Positions 7,800-17,059 of a stretch of 64,000 nucleotides of DNA are shown one piece after another. The position numbers were made by a program, and so were the translations under genes. The stretch comes from CAYRHJ01 sp964424105 (GTDB lineage: Bacteria; Planctomycetota; Phycisphaerae; UBA1845): assembly GCA_964424105.1 (NCBI GenBank), contig CAYRHJ010000007.1:62001-126000 (forward strand), written 5' to 3'. The notes under the pieces are model-generated. The model was not told where the DNA came from. It made no database searches and saw only the letters and a program-made list of their open reading frames with translations. The stretch's first letter is position 1. Each line of letters opens with the position of its first letter.

Positions 7800-10700
7800 A
7801 TGTTGATGAACCGACACAACGGGGTTTCTGAACGAAACGCGCGGGCGAGGAGCGGTCGTAGCCGGTCATCGTGTCGCCGGGGCACCGTGTTGATCATGGT
7901 GGTGGCGATGCTCTCCATGCTGTTCATCGTCGGATCGGTGTTTCTGTCGTCGGTGACGTTCGAGAGCAACACCATCGAGCGGACGATGAGCGCCCGGCGG
8001 CGGTCGTCGGTGGTGGATCAGTTGTCCCGCGAGGTGCGGGGCGAGCTGAAGCGCGGCTTCCTGGGCAACGACGGTCGGGCTTGGAACAGCGATGCAACGT
8101 CCAATATCGGAAACGACACGTATGGCGAGGTGGCGGGCGTGCATCCGCTGATCGCGTCGATTGAGCCGTTCAAGACGAATTTTCCAACGGGGGATACGTA
8201 CGTTTTTTATCAAGTGTCGGATTTGGAGTTGACGCTAGCCGACACGACCCTGGCCAACGCCATCGCGCCTGACCCAGCCGTGCTGCCACCGCCCGTCAGT
8301 GCCGTGGGCCTGACCGACGTGGACGTGCAACTCGGTGAGAATCACCCATCGGGTTTGGTGACGAGTGCGGGGTTCAACCGGACGGACAGCGGTGACACGT
8401 TTGAAGAGTTTGAAGGCGGGACCATTTTGCAAGCCGACCCCGGTGAGGGGATTAAGCTGCAAGTCTATCGTCGCGACGCCGATGGTGACGGCGTGTGGGA
8501 TAGTTATCAGTATCGGCTGCCGGATCGGTACACCCGGTCCGTCCGGGGCGACCTGGCGGAGGAGCTTCGGCAAAAAGATTTTGATCCCGGCCAGTTGGCG
8601 AATGAGGAGGGCTTGAGTTTTCAACCGGCCAACGTTGATCCCCAGGCGATCTTCTACGCCATCCGCGTCATCCCGCACGGTGCGATGGCCAACGTGTCCA
8701 GTTCGCACAAGACGATCTTGGAAAGCCTCATTGGGCAGGACGAGGCCAGTCAAGTTCTCGATCAAGCGTTCACTGCCGGGTATTACACTCCCGAGGGGGA
8801 GGAGCATTGGCTTCGACGGCGGTTTCTGCTGCCGCCGCGCGACGTGGTTCTGTCGGCGCTGCAAGACCCCCGAACGGGCGATGAAGGCGGGATCATTCCC
8901 GAGGCGCTCTATCAGCGATTCAAGGTCGGCCCAGATCCCCTGGACAACCGCTGGTCGATGATCGACACGGTCACAAGCGGAGCAGAACTGGACGAGATCG
9001 AGCAGACCTGGCTTCGCTGGATGGACACGTTTCACACGAGCAATCAGGCCGACAGTATCTACGACGTTCGTCATCTGGTGACGACGGTCAGCCACGACGA
9101 TCAGTTGATGCGGATCGGGCGTGACGGTCCCGGCGATTGGATTGATAGCGATGTGCTGACAAACGCGGCCAACTTCGCCATCGACGAGTGGCCGGCAACG
9201 GATGACAATGTTGTCAATAGCAAGCCGGAACTGGCCAAGCCGACGACGGCCCGTCAGAAGGTCAGCCTGCCGGGTTTGGTGGAGCGGATTCTTATACCAG
9301 CCGGTCGGCCTTGGTTTGACAATGGTTTTGGTACACACGAGGCGATACCGGTGGACGCGATCGCGGAACGGAGATTCCCCGTCCGCGTTCGGAAGCAGTT
9401 CATCGAGACGATCCAGGACGCGTTCATGCTGATGTTGCGGAACGTCGAGGATATCGATGGTGACTTGGCCCCCAACACTCCGCTCGATAAGGCGGAAAGA
9501 GAGCGCACGGCCGCCGCATTGACGGCCAACCTGATCGACTACGTGGACAGTGACGAGATTCCGACCGCCGTTGCCATCCGCAATGAGTTGGACGGAACTG
9601 CGACGGGAGAATTTGTCTATGGGTTGGAGCGGCAGGCGTTTATCTCCGAGGTCGCCGCCATCACCGGTACAGGCCAAGTCGACGCGTTCGCAGTCGAGAT
9701 TCACAATCCCTATCCCGATCCGCCGTATTCCAGTCCGCTTCCCGTTGTCGGAGCCTACAAGCTCATCATAAACGGCACGGAGGAATTCAATGTCTCCACC
9801 AAGCCTTCCAGCGGTAATCCGACGGCGGTGGGTCACGACCCTGACGGCCAATTCGGGGCCACCATTGACGATGACATTGGGGACACATTTGTATTGGCTC
9901 GCGAGGACGAGATTGAGTTAGTATGGCGGGTCACGCTGCCCGGGGACGTAGTGGCGACTGACATCGTCATTGACGAATTCATTGTCCCCAGTGATTTTCC
10001 TGACGCAAGTAACGCGGGGAACAAGAGCATGCAGCGGGACACAGACAACGCGGGCGGGTGGCGCGTTTCGGTTCCGGAATATGAGGAGATTAGCGGCAGT
10101 AATACGCTTTCGGAGCTGAATACCGGCGTAAATCTGACTGGCGTCGTCCGTCCGGTGGAGTTGCAGTTCTCCAATGCCGGAGTGATGTCGGGATTCTCCG
10201 ATGACACCATGAAAACGGGTGCGTTTCCCACGACCGGTTCCTTGTTGCTGCTTTGCCGCTACGCCAATCAGGAGCACAACCCCAGTGATGTAACGGCTGC
10301 TGCTCCGTTTACCGCCAGCCTCGTTGCGAAGCTGGGGGAAATCGACAATGGTCGCATGCCGGTATTTGACCAATCGCAATTGGCCCAAATTTCGGGCGGA
10401 CTGTCGCTGGCCGTCCCCTGGGGTCAGTTGGTGTTCGATTATTTCACGGCGCTGCCACTGAACCATTCATACGATCCTAACATCGCCGACCACCTGCCCA
10501 CGGTCGATCAAGGCGGTCTGCGGGTTCATGGGCGCATCGATTTGAATTCGGCTCCGGTTAGGGTTCTGGAGGGTGTGCCGCTGGTGCCCATGCACCTGAT
10601 TCCCGAAGGATACCGAAACAAGATCTGCTCCGCCGTGAACGGATTCGACTGCAATCTGGATAGCGTTTCTCCGCCGGACAACGGTTTCGCTCAGCCGATC

Positions 10701-11171
10701 GGCGTGGAACTGGCCCAGTCCATCGTGGCTTATCGGGAGGCACGCGTGGTCGGCGACGGTAATGGAGGGGCGTCGGAAGACTACGGCGCGGGAAATCGGC
10801 ATCGTCAGGGGACCGGATTCCTGACGGTGGGTGAGTTGGCCAACGTGCGGGCGGTTGCTTCTTCCTCCAGTTCGAACCCGATACTATTCAATTTCGACGT
10901 GGGCAATATCGATTCGGCTGCTCCGGATAACCAAGACTATGTGACGGCTGTGTCGTTGCTGGTGTCCTTGGGGGATTGGGTGACCACACGTTCGCACGTG
11001 TTTACGGTGAGCGGTACCCTGCGCGGTACGGGTGAGAAGTCGGCTGTGGATCAGCGTGCCCTGCGTTTCCAGGAAACCTTCGATCGGCTGCCCAGCTTGC
11101 AGAACAATCTTCTGCCTCGTCGGATCGGTCCGCGGGTGATGGGCCCGTACGCCCAGCCGGGTCTGAATTAG
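7800..11171 (+). CDS. Very large GspK-like minor pseudopilin
   Basis: About 1123 residues. The N-terminus is basic (RARSGRSRSSCRRG) followed by TVLIMVVAMLSMLFIVGSVF, a single membrane helix of the PilX/GspK type that lacks the glutamate at +5. Around residue 910 it has GRIDLNSAPVRVLEGVP, matching the helix-hairpin-helix-like ININTA...VL motif of GspK. GspK is normally 300-350 residues, so this is about three times the usual length, with an enlarged soluble part. TTG 7791 directly follows the upstream stop, but its GGAAGGG site is too close; ATG 7800 fits better. It closes the F-G-G-G-H-I-J-K order and would cap the pseudopilus tip. Confidence 0.75.
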   Translation: MLMNRHNGVSERNARARSGRSRSSCRRGTVLIMVVAMLSMLFIVGSVFLSSVTFESNTIERTMSARRRSSVVDQLSREVRGELKRGFLGNDGRAWNSDATSNIGNDTYGEVAGVHPLIASIEPFKTNFPTGDTYVFYQVSDLELTLADTTLANAIAPDPAVLPPPVSAVGLTDVDVQLGENHPSGLVTSAGFNRTDSGDTFEEFEGGTILQADPGEGIKLQVYRRDADGDGVWDSYQYRLPDRYTRSVRGDLAEELRQKDFDPGQLANEEGLSFQPANVDPQAIFYAIRVIPHGAMANVSSSHKTILESLIGQDEASQVLDQAFTAGYYTPEGEEHWLRRRFLLPPRDVVLSALQDPRTGDEGGIIPEALYQRFKVGPDPLDNRWSMIDTVTSGAELDEIEQTWLRWMDTFHTSNQADSIYDVRHLVTTVSHDDQLMRIGRDGPGDWIDSDVLTNAANFAIDEWPATDDNVVNSKPELAKPTTARQKVSLPGLVERILIPAGRPWFDNGFGTHEAIPVDAIAERRFPVRVRKQFIETIQDAFMLMLRNVEDIDGDLAPNTPLDKAERERTAAALTANLIDYVDSDEIPTAVAIRNELDGTATGEFVYGLERQAFISEVAAITGTGQVDAFAVEIHNPYPDPPYSSPLPVVGAYKLIINGTEEFNVSTKPSSGNPTAVGHDPDGQFGATIDDDIGDTFVLAREDEIELVWRVTLPGDVVATDIVIDEFIVPSDFPDASNAGNKSMQRDTDNAGGWRVSVPEYEEISGSNTLSELNTGVNLTGVVRPVELQFSNAGVMSGFSDDTMKTGAFPTTGSLLLLCRYANQEHNPSDVTAAAPFTASLVAKLGEIDNGRMPVFDQSQLAQISGGLSLAVPWGQLVFDYFTALPLNHSYDPNIADHLPTVDQGGLRVHGRIDLNSAPVRVLEGVPLVPMHLIPEGYRNKICSAVNGFDCNLDSVSPPDNGFAQPIGVELAQSIVAYREARVVGDGNGGASEDYGAGNRHRQGTGFLTVGELANVRAVASSSSSNPILFNFDVGNIDSAAPDNQDYVTAVSLLVSLGDWVTTRSHVFTVSGTLRGTGEKSAVDQRALRFQETFDRLPSLQNNLLPRRIGPRVMGPYAQPGLN

Positions 11172-11240
11172 TTTAGGTGATCGTAATTGTCGCAACTGAT
11201 GAAACCTCGATTGTGAAGATCGGAACCCAATCCTGTGCAT

Positions 11241-11284
11241 CCGCTCCCTGACGGTCGCGGCTCTGTTAAGAGGCGGATTCTCGC
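11241..11284 (-). repeat. Repeat family A copy in the gap after the GspK-like gene
   Basis: CCGCTCCCTGACGGTCGCGG followed by CTC and a short GGCGGATTCTCGC tail. It is the only recognisable structure in the 185-nt gap between the pseudopilin operon and the phosphoesterase gene. Confidence 0.75.
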
Positions 11285-11356
11285 GCTGATGGGCGCGGCT
11301 CGGATAGAAGCGAAACGGGGCGTTGTACCGGCTATCCGCCGGCGTACACTGACTGC

Positions 11357-12871
11357 ATGGGTATCGATGAATTCGTCACCCGACGCAAGATTGGCCGCGT
11401 GTGCTCGCTGGCTCCCTTCCTTTTGCTGATCGGGGCATGCGGAGTGGACCCGGCTCGTTTGCTTGATCCCGGCGAGCACGGCGTCGACAGTGACGCAAAC
11501 CTGACACTCGTCGCCCGCTTCGCCCACATTTCCGACACGCATTGTATGGACGAGGAATCGCCCGCCCGGTTTGCGGGGGCGCACGTCTTTACGCGCAGTG
11601 CGTGGCGGCCTTATGAAGCCTATTCAACGCAATTGCTGGACGGCATGGTTCGGCAGGTCAATCGCATTCACGCGTCCGGCGAGGGGGTCGATTTTCTGGT
11701 CGTCACGGGCGACGTGTGCGACAACTCGCAGTCCAACGAGTTGCGATGGTTCATCGACGTGCTCGACGGGCAGCCCATCGTTCCGCGAACCGGACCGGAC
11801 GATCGTGGGCCTATCGATCGACCGCCGGCGGATTTGGACCCCCATGAACCGTTCAGGCCGCAGGGGCTGTATCGAGAGGGTGTGCATGGTGGGGGGCGGT
11901 CGATTTCGTGGTACGTCGTGTTTGGAAATCACGACGTCTTCGCACAGGGTACGCTGCCTGTTTTCACGTCGCGGGTGGGCCGTCGCATCGCCCCGTTTCC
12001 GCTGGACCGTCGCCCGGGATTGCTGCTGCCGGTTGTGTTGGACCCGCTGGGCAACATGGCCCACGGACGTGTCACGCCGGGTCATCCCGGTCCGCCGGAC
12101 CTTTTGCAACTCCCGCAACTGGTCGTTCCGAACGTCGAACGGCGATTTTTCAACAGACGCGAATTCATTCGGGCGATGTTCGAGACGCTGACGGGACCGG
12201 CTGGGCATGGCTTTGATGACGCACTGTTTTCGCCTGGTTGGTACAGTCTTTTGATTGCGCCGGGGGTTCGGCTGATCGGTCTGGATACGTGCGAGCCGGC
12301 CCATCGGTTTCCGGGTTTTTTGTATCACGACGGGTCCATGTCGTGGGCACAGGCGATGTTCTTGGTTCGCGAGTTGGACTCGGCTCGCGATCGTGATGAA
12401 CAGGTGATCGTTGCGTCGCACCATCCGAGTTCGTACCTGCGGGAGATTTACGGGACCGCGTTGACCGCCACCAGCCTGCGGGCGTTGTTGAACCGCTATT
12501 CGAACGTCGTCATGCATTTGGCTGGTCATTCACACGTTCATCGCGTTTCGGATCGCGGTGGATATTTGGAGATCGAGACCGGTTCGACGCTGGACCCGCC
12601 GCAGGAAGGCCGACTGATCGAGATTTTGCGGAACGAGTCGGACGGCGCAGTCGTTATCGCCTATCGCACGTTTTCACATCTGGATGACGATTTGCCTGCC
12701 TTGGGGGATGATCCGCTGCGGGATCTGCGTCGAGAGGCCTTCCGTATTGCGACCGTAGGTCCGACACCCAAGCTGTACCATGAATCGCCGCCGGACGATT
12801 TCGACGATCTTGACCGGCCCCTGAATCCCTATCAAGGATGGCATGTCTTGACCATGAGCCGACGCCGATAG
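11357..12871 (+). CDS. Calcineurin-like metallophosphoesterase lipoprotein
   Basis: A 504-residue protein. The start at 11357 gives a lipoprotein signal (RRK..., hydrophobic PFLLLIGAC) with the lipobox cysteine at C28. All metal-binding motifs of the calcineurin-like family are in order: AHISDTHC near residue 55, VVTGDVCDN near 115, VVFGNHD near 190, ASHHPSS near 352 and LAGHSHVHR near 390. It should be a membrane-anchored periplasmic phosphoesterase with a dinuclear metal site; the substrate cannot be read from sequence. A 185-nt gap with a family A repeat separates it from the secretion operon, so it is probably transcribed on its own. Confidence 0.88.
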   Translation: MGIDEFVTRRKIGRVCSLAPFLLLIGACGVDPARLLDPGEHGVDSDANLTLVARFAHISDTHCMDEESPARFAGAHVFTRSAWRPYEAYSTQLLDGMVRQVNRIHASGEGVDFLVVTGDVCDNSQSNELRWFIDVLDGQPIVPRTGPDDRGPIDRPPADLDPHEPFRPQGLYREGVHGGGRSISWYVVFGNHDVFAQGTLPVFTSRVGRRIAPFPLDRRPGLLLPVVLDPLGNMAHGRVTPGHPGPPDLLQLPQLVVPNVERRFFNRREFIRAMFETLTGPAGHGFDDALFSPGWYSLLIAPGVRLIGLDTCEPAHRFPGFLYHDGSMSWAQAMFLVRELDSARDRDEQVIVASHHPSSYLREIYGTALTATSLRALLNRYSNVVMHLAGHSHVHRVSDRGGYLEIETGSTLDPPQEGRLIEILRNESDGAVVIAYRTFSHLDDDLPALGDDPLRDLRREAFRIATVGPTPKLYHESPPDDFDDLDRPLNPYQGWHVLTMSRRR

Positions 12872-12894
12872 AATGGGTCTGTGACAGTTTAGGC

Positions 12895-13145
12895 GGGTAG
12901 GTTCTCGCCGCGCAAGGGGCGACGGAAGGCAGCCAGGGGTGGAGCCGCCGCAGGCGGCGGAACCCGTGGAAACTGACCCCATGAACCCGTCCCGCCCCGG
13001 CAGGGGCGGAGGATGCCGACGCAAACTCCTCCGCCCCTTGCGGGGCGGTGATGGTGGGGCGGGCCTGCAACCACGGGTTGCGCTTCGCTTCACCCGTGGC
13101 TACCGTCCTGCGCCCCGTTCGGGGCGGCGGAATGCCTCGCCTAGA
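12895..13145. repeat. Cluster of GC-rich palindromic hairpins
   Basis: Several strong palindromes lie in a row: GCCGCCGCAGGCGGCGG (12943-12960), CCGCCCCGGCAGGGGCGG (about 12992-13009), CCGCCCCTTGCGGGGCGG (13031-13048), an 8-bp stem CCACGGGT / ACCCGTGG (13071-13099) and GCCCCGTTCGGGGC (13112-13125). No open frame here looks like a gene. They resemble REP-type intergenic elements and may also terminate transcription of the phosphoesterase gene. Confidence 0.75.
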
Positions 13146-13221
13146 GTGTCACGGACGCCGATAGAATGACGATAGCGCCGCTGACTGGTGAAAAAAGGCG
13201 GGTGGGCATACAATCTGCCGG

Positions 13222-13794
13222 ATGATCCTGGTCATCGACAATTACGATTCGTTCACCTACAACCTCGTGCAGCGCATCGGCGAGATCGATCCCGGTCTGA
13301 CGGTCGACGTCCGCCGAAACGATCAATTAACACTGGCCGACGTCGATCAACTGTCACCCACGCACGTGATCATTTCGCCAGGCCCATGCACGCCGAACGA
13401 GGCGGGGATCAGCATGGACGTCGTTCGCGCGCTGGCCGGCAGGGTTCCCGTGCTCGGTGTGTGTTTGGGGCATCAATGCCTGGCCCAGGCGTTCGGGGCG
13501 GACATCGTCCGGGCGGAACGATTGATGCACGGCAAGACCAGTCGCATTCGCCACGATGGCCGGGGCGTGTTCCGCGAGCTGGAAAACCCATTCACCGCGA
13601 CGCGCTACCATTCGCTGACCATCGATCGAGCATCGCTACCCGATGATTTTGAGATCACCGCCTGGGCGGACGATGGCCAGGAGATCATGGGCATTCGCCA
13701 CAATCGCCATACGCTGGAGGGCGTGCAGTTTCATCCGGAGAGCTTTCTGACGACGGAGGGTGTCAAACTGGTCGCGAATTTCCTGGCGATGTGA
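13222..13794 (+). CDS. trpG: Anthranilate / aminodeoxychorismate synthase glutamine amidotransferase subunit
   Basis: A 190-residue class I glutamine amidotransferase, the normal length for TrpG/PabA. It starts MILVIDNYDSFTYNLVQ, a hallmark of this family, has SPGPCTPNEAG, the nucleophile elbow GVCLGHQC and the C-terminal VQFHPES with the catalytic His and Glu. It releases ammonia from glutamine for the chorismate-binding partner in tryptophan or folate synthesis. No trpE or pabB is adjacent, so the gene may serve both pathways; which one cannot be decided from sequence alone. Confidence 0.93.
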   Translation: MILVIDNYDSFTYNLVQRIGEIDPGLTVDVRRNDQLTLADVDQLSPTHVIISPGPCTPNEAGISMDVVRALAGRVPVLGVCLGHQCLAQAFGADIVRAERLMHGKTSRIRHDGRGVFRELENPFTATRYHSLTIDRASLPDDFEITAWADDGQEIMGIRHNRHTLEGVQFHPESFLTTEGVKLVANFLAM

Positions 13795-13861
13795 TGCCAG
13801 TCTAACGAATCAATCCGATATCGAGGACGACCGGCGCGTTGATCGAAATGAGAGATGGACG

Positions 13862-15508
13862 CTAGCGATTCACACGAAAAACGGCCACCTGCGGGCCTTC
13901 GCGATTCGACGTCGTATCAAATGGTGCAGGTGGGGAGCTGAGAAACGTGACGCGGCGATCGCGTAACGCGGTTTCAACCTGCTCGCGAATCCAGGCGGGG
14001 GTTAACTGATGATGATTGACTGACACGAGCATCAGCCCGTCGGGTTCTATCAGCGACGCGCTTTCCTTCAAAAGCCGGACCATGTCGCGCTCGACCTGGA
14101 AGACGTCACCCGATTTTCGCTGGCGGGAAAACGTGGGCGGATCGAGCAGGATCATGTCAAAGCGCAATTTCTGACGATTGGCACGCCGGATGAAGTCGAA
14201 TGCCTCGGAACGATAGAAGCGATGATTGTCCAGCGGTACGTTGTTGGCTTGGAAATTGCGTTTGCCCCATTCCAGACATTTGACGGATAGATCGACGTTC
14301 GCGGTGGAAGTCGCCCCACCCTTGGCTGCGGCGACGGAAAAGGTGCAGGTGTAAGCGAACATGTTGAGCACGCGCCGGTCACGTGCATGCTCCGCCACCC
14401 AGCGGCGATTCTCGCGATGCTCGATAAACATACCGACCTGATACCCCTCGCAGGGTCTGATCAGATATCGAACACCGTATTCCACGACGGGGAACTCCTC
14501 GTCCGCGGGCGGTCCGGCCAACGGATTGGCGTCGGAATCGAGACTCAATTCCTCGTCCGACCGATGGCTTCTGTCCCGCGGGATGTTCTTGACGTAGACC
14601 GTCCTGACATCCAACTGTTCGCGGCACCAATCGGCTACAAGTCCTAAATCCGCCTTCCCACCCTGAAATCGGCCTATCAACACGTTCATGACCGCGACGT
14701 CGCCATATCGATTCACCAGCAGTCCGGGCAGGCCGTCTTCTCGCCCGTCGGCCAATCGATAAACGTCACCATCGAAATCCACCAGCCGGGGCAATCGGAT
14801 GGAAAGGGCAAAACTGAGACCGTCGGTAATGGGGCGAGGACCCTCGGCTGCACTGCGGAATGACGGCGGCGCTCCCGCCGAGGCTCGCAGGTTGACCCGC
14901 AGGCTCGGAACCACGACCTGAATGGACTCGACGTGCAAATAAACGCGGCCGACCGGGGTCTTGCGGCGGGTGGGGTTCAGGGGGGAATCGCCCATCGCGG
15001 GGATGTGCATGCGTTGCAGGGATTCGCGAACCCGTCGAGTGTTGAGCAAATGGCTTTCGAACGTCAGAAGCGAACCTAGGCTGGTCCGGCGGTTCGATAC
15101 GACGCGGATGTTGTTTGATCCGAGCTTTCGTTCCAGCTTCGTTGCCTTGACCTTGCGCTTGGCCTTATTTTCCGTGGGGGCTTTAATAAATCCGCTACAA
15201 GCGGCAACAAAACGGAACGTGGCTTGGTCGTTTGAAATGGCTTCGAAAAACCCGTCGCGTGCTCGCCGTGACTTGGCCAGCACAAGTACGCCGGAACAGC
15301 GGCGATCGAGGACATGACAGGCATATAGTTCGGTGCATTGGGCCATGCGGCACAGCAGCCGCAAGGTTGCCCGTGATTCGACAACCTTGTCGTTGGAGGT
15401 TGAATCTTGTGCCAGAACGAATAAACCCGCGGGCTTGTTGACGATGAGGTAATGCTCGTCCTGATGTAGGATATTCAGGAACCCGTTGGCCAATTCCAGG
15501 GCATTCAT
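13862..15508 (-). CDS. Fusion of RluA-type pseudouridine synthase and RlmI-like SAM methyltransferase
   Basis: A 548-residue two-part protein. Residues about 10-185 look like an RluA-family pseudouridine synthase: EHYLIVNKPAGLFVLA, then CHVLDRRCSGVLVLAKS (the usual HRLD is HVLD but the catalytic Asp is kept), then RESLQRMHIPAMGD in place of HQIRVHLA..GHPIVGD. Residues about 235-548 resemble RlmI/YccW rRNA methyltransferases: EDGLPGLLVNRYGD, the SAM-binding VLNMFAYTCTFSVAAAKGGA and the catalytic-site-type ILLDPPTFSR. Each half belongs to an RNA-modification family, so a bifunctional rRNA or tRNA modifier is the best inference. The ends of both domains are present and no frameshift is needed. 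Confidence 0.8.
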   Translation of the reverse strand: MNALELANGFLNILHQDEHYLIVNKPAGLFVLAQDSTSNDKVVESRATLRLLCRMAQCTELYACHVLDRRCSGVLVLAKSRRARDGFFEAISNDQATFRFVAACSGFIKAPTENKAKRKVKATKLERKLGSNNIRVVSNRRTSLGSLLTFESHLLNTRRVRESLQRMHIPAMGDSPLNPTRRKTPVGRVYLHVESIQVVVPSLRVNLRASAGAPPSFRSAAEGPRPITDGLSFALSIRLPRLVDFDGDVYRLADGREDGLPGLLVNRYGDVAVMNVLIGRFQGGKADLGLVADWCREQLDVRTVYVKNIPRDRSHRSDEELSLDSDANPLAGPPADEEFPVVEYGVRYLIRPCEGYQVGMFIEHRENRRWVAEHARDRRVLNMFAYTCTFSVAAAKGGATSTANVDLSVKCLEWGKRNFQANNVPLDNHRFYRSEAFDFIRRANRQKLRFDMILLDPPTFSRQRKSGDVFQVERDMVRLLKESASLIEPDGLMLVSVNHHQLTPAWIREQVETALRDRRVTFLSSPPAPFDTTSNREGPQVAVFRVNR

Positions 15509-15635
15509 GGGACCATGGTGCGTCCTTCTCCTCCCGTCGTCAAATTGGATTTGTCAGGGACCGATAAGCGGGAATTTGGGCCGGGGCACTTCGGTGGCGG
15601 CAGAAAGTTGGCGCGCGTCACGCGGGTGACGGTGG

Positions 15636-15641
15636 TATAAT
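15636..15641 (+). promoter_or_regulatory. Putative -10 element upstream of the aminotransferase
   Basis: A perfect TATAAT lies 64 nt before the ATG at 15705. No good -35 hexamer is seen at 16-18 nt. The element argues against the GTG at 15642, which it immediately precedes, being the real start. Confidence 0.4.
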
Positions 15642-15704
15642 GTGAATGGGCATTTGGTTATGGATTCCCGGGGGAACGAATCGGGCATCGATCGGACGAG
15701 AACC

Positions 15705-16832
15705 ATGGACTGGAATGAAGTCCGCGAAGAGTTTGCCATCACGCGGAATTACAACTTTCAGAATCACGCGGCGGTGGCGCCGATTTCTCGACCGGCGGCG
15801 GAGGCTGCGCGCCGTTACCTGCGTCATGCGGAGGAAAACGCCTACCTGGACGGCGAGTTTTATCGCCATGCGGATCACGTTCGACAATTGGCGGCGGAGC
15901 TTATCAACGCCAAGCCTGACGAAGTGACGTTCATCAAGAATACGACGGAGGGAATCAATTTCGTTGCCAACGGCTTGACGTGGAAGAGCGACGACAACGT
16001 CGTAGTCACCAACGTCGAGTTTCCGTCGAATCTTTATCCCTGGATGAACTTGAAGTCGCGCGGGGTGAAAGTTCGGATGGCGATGGAGGACGGGGGGCGC
16101 ATTCCGCTGGAGCGCATTATCGAAGCCATCGACAGTCGCACGCGTGTGGTGGCGATTTCGTCGGTGCAGTTCGCCAGCGGATTTCGCACGGACTTGGCGA
16201 CGCTGGGTGATTATTGCCAGCGAAAGGGCGTGTTTCTGTGCGTGGACGCGATTCAATCGTTGGGGGCTATGCCCATCGACGTCAAGGCGATGCACATCGA
16301 TTTTCTTTCCGCCGACGCACACAAATGGTTGTGTGGGCCGGAGGGCATTGGTGTTTTCTACGTGAGTCGAGAGATTCAAGGTTATCTGCGGCCGAGTTGC
16401 GTGGGCTGGATGTCGGTGAAAAAGCCGTTCGATTTCGATCACGTGGCGTTCGATTTGTCCGACGCGATACGCCGGTTCGACAGCGGTGCCTACAACCTGG
16501 TGGGTATCTATGCGCTGGGCGGCAGCTTGGAGATCATTCTCAAGATCGGCGTGGATCATATTTGTCGGCGACTGATGTTCTTGACCGACCGGCTGGTGAG
16601 CGGGATTCGCGACAAGGGTTACCGCGTGGTCAGTTCGCGGAATCGCGCCGAGGCCAGCGGCATCGTTGCCTTCTGCTCGGACGTTCATGATCACGAGGAG
16701 ATTCAACGGCATTTGCAGGCGGAGCATCGCTTGGTGATCGCGGTCCGTCGCGGTCGCTTGCGCTCCAGCCCCCATTTCTACAACACCGAACAGGAAATCG
16801 ATCAGTTGATCGAATTCCTTCCGAAACATTAG
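15705..16832 (+). CDS. Class V aminotransferase / cysteine desulfurase-like PLP enzyme
   Basis: A 375-residue fold-type I PLP enzyme from ATG 15705, chosen because GGACGAGA precedes it and a TATAAT lies upstream; in-frame GTG 15642 and ATG 15660 would extend it by 21 or 15 residues. Visible motifs: NFQNHAAVAPISRP (substrate loop), FIKNTTEGINFVANGL, VAISSVQFASGFRTDL and the PLP lysine in SADAHKWLCGPEGIGVFYV. The family includes SufS/NifS desulfurases, isopenicillin-N epimerase and kynureninase-like enzymes. The catalytic Cys loop of SufS is not evident, so it is left as a general class V aminotransferase. Confidence 0.85.
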   Translation: MDWNEVREEFAITRNYNFQNHAAVAPISRPAAEAARRYLRHAEENAYLDGEFYRHADHVRQLAAELINAKPDEVTFIKNTTEGINFVANGLTWKSDDNVVVTNVEFPSNLYPWMNLKSRGVKVRMAMEDGGRIPLERIIEAIDSRTRVVAISSVQFASGFRTDLATLGDYCQRKGVFLCVDAIQSLGAMPIDVKAMHIDFLSADAHKWLCGPEGIGVFYVSREIQGYLRPSCVGWMSVKKPFDFDHVAFDLSDAIRRFDSGAYNLVGIYALGGSLEIILKIGVDHICRRLMFLTDRLVSGIRDKGYRVVSSRNRAEASGIVAFCSDVHDHEEIQRHLQAEHRLVIAVRRGRLRSSPHFYNTEQEIDQLIEFLPKH

Positions 16833-16907
16833 GGTGTTTTAATCATTGCATGGTCCAGTGAACGATGGTCGTCGTTTCCAGGAAAGCTGGAAACCGCGAC
16901 GATCTTG

Positions 16908-17033
16908 TCTGGACCCCTGCTTTCGCCGGGGTGACGGCTTCGCCTTGGTGACGGCGCAGGCTGTCATTCCGGCGCAGGCCGGAATCCAGCCGTCAGTGCG
17001 GCTTTCTGGACCCCGGCTTTCGCCGGGGTGACG
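16908..17033. repeat. ATTCCGGCG repeat family C, three copies
   Basis: Three variants of the dispersed CTGGA...CCGGCTTTCGCCGG..TGACG element (about 16908-16936, 16962-16990 and 17006-17033). They are preceded at 16874-16894 by a hairpin with stem GTTTCCAG / CTGGAAAC that may end the aminotransferase transcript. The elements lie between convergent genes. Confidence 0.8.
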
Positions 17034-17059
17034 TAACTCTTTTTGCGCGGGCTCTGACG

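Noticed and set aside
8235..9851. A 538-codon minus-strand open frame opposite the GspK-like gene
   Set aside because: Composition typical of an antisense shadow; the plus-strand gene is in operon order with a membrane helix and GspK motif.
12939..13169. Open frames in the GC-rich hairpin cluster
   Set aside because: They follow palindromic repeats, have extreme Gly/Arg/Pro composition and no ribosome binding site.
15618..16829. A 403-codon minus-strand frame opposite the class V aminotransferase
   Set aside because: Shadow frame; the plus strand carries the PLP lysine motif and the other family blocks.
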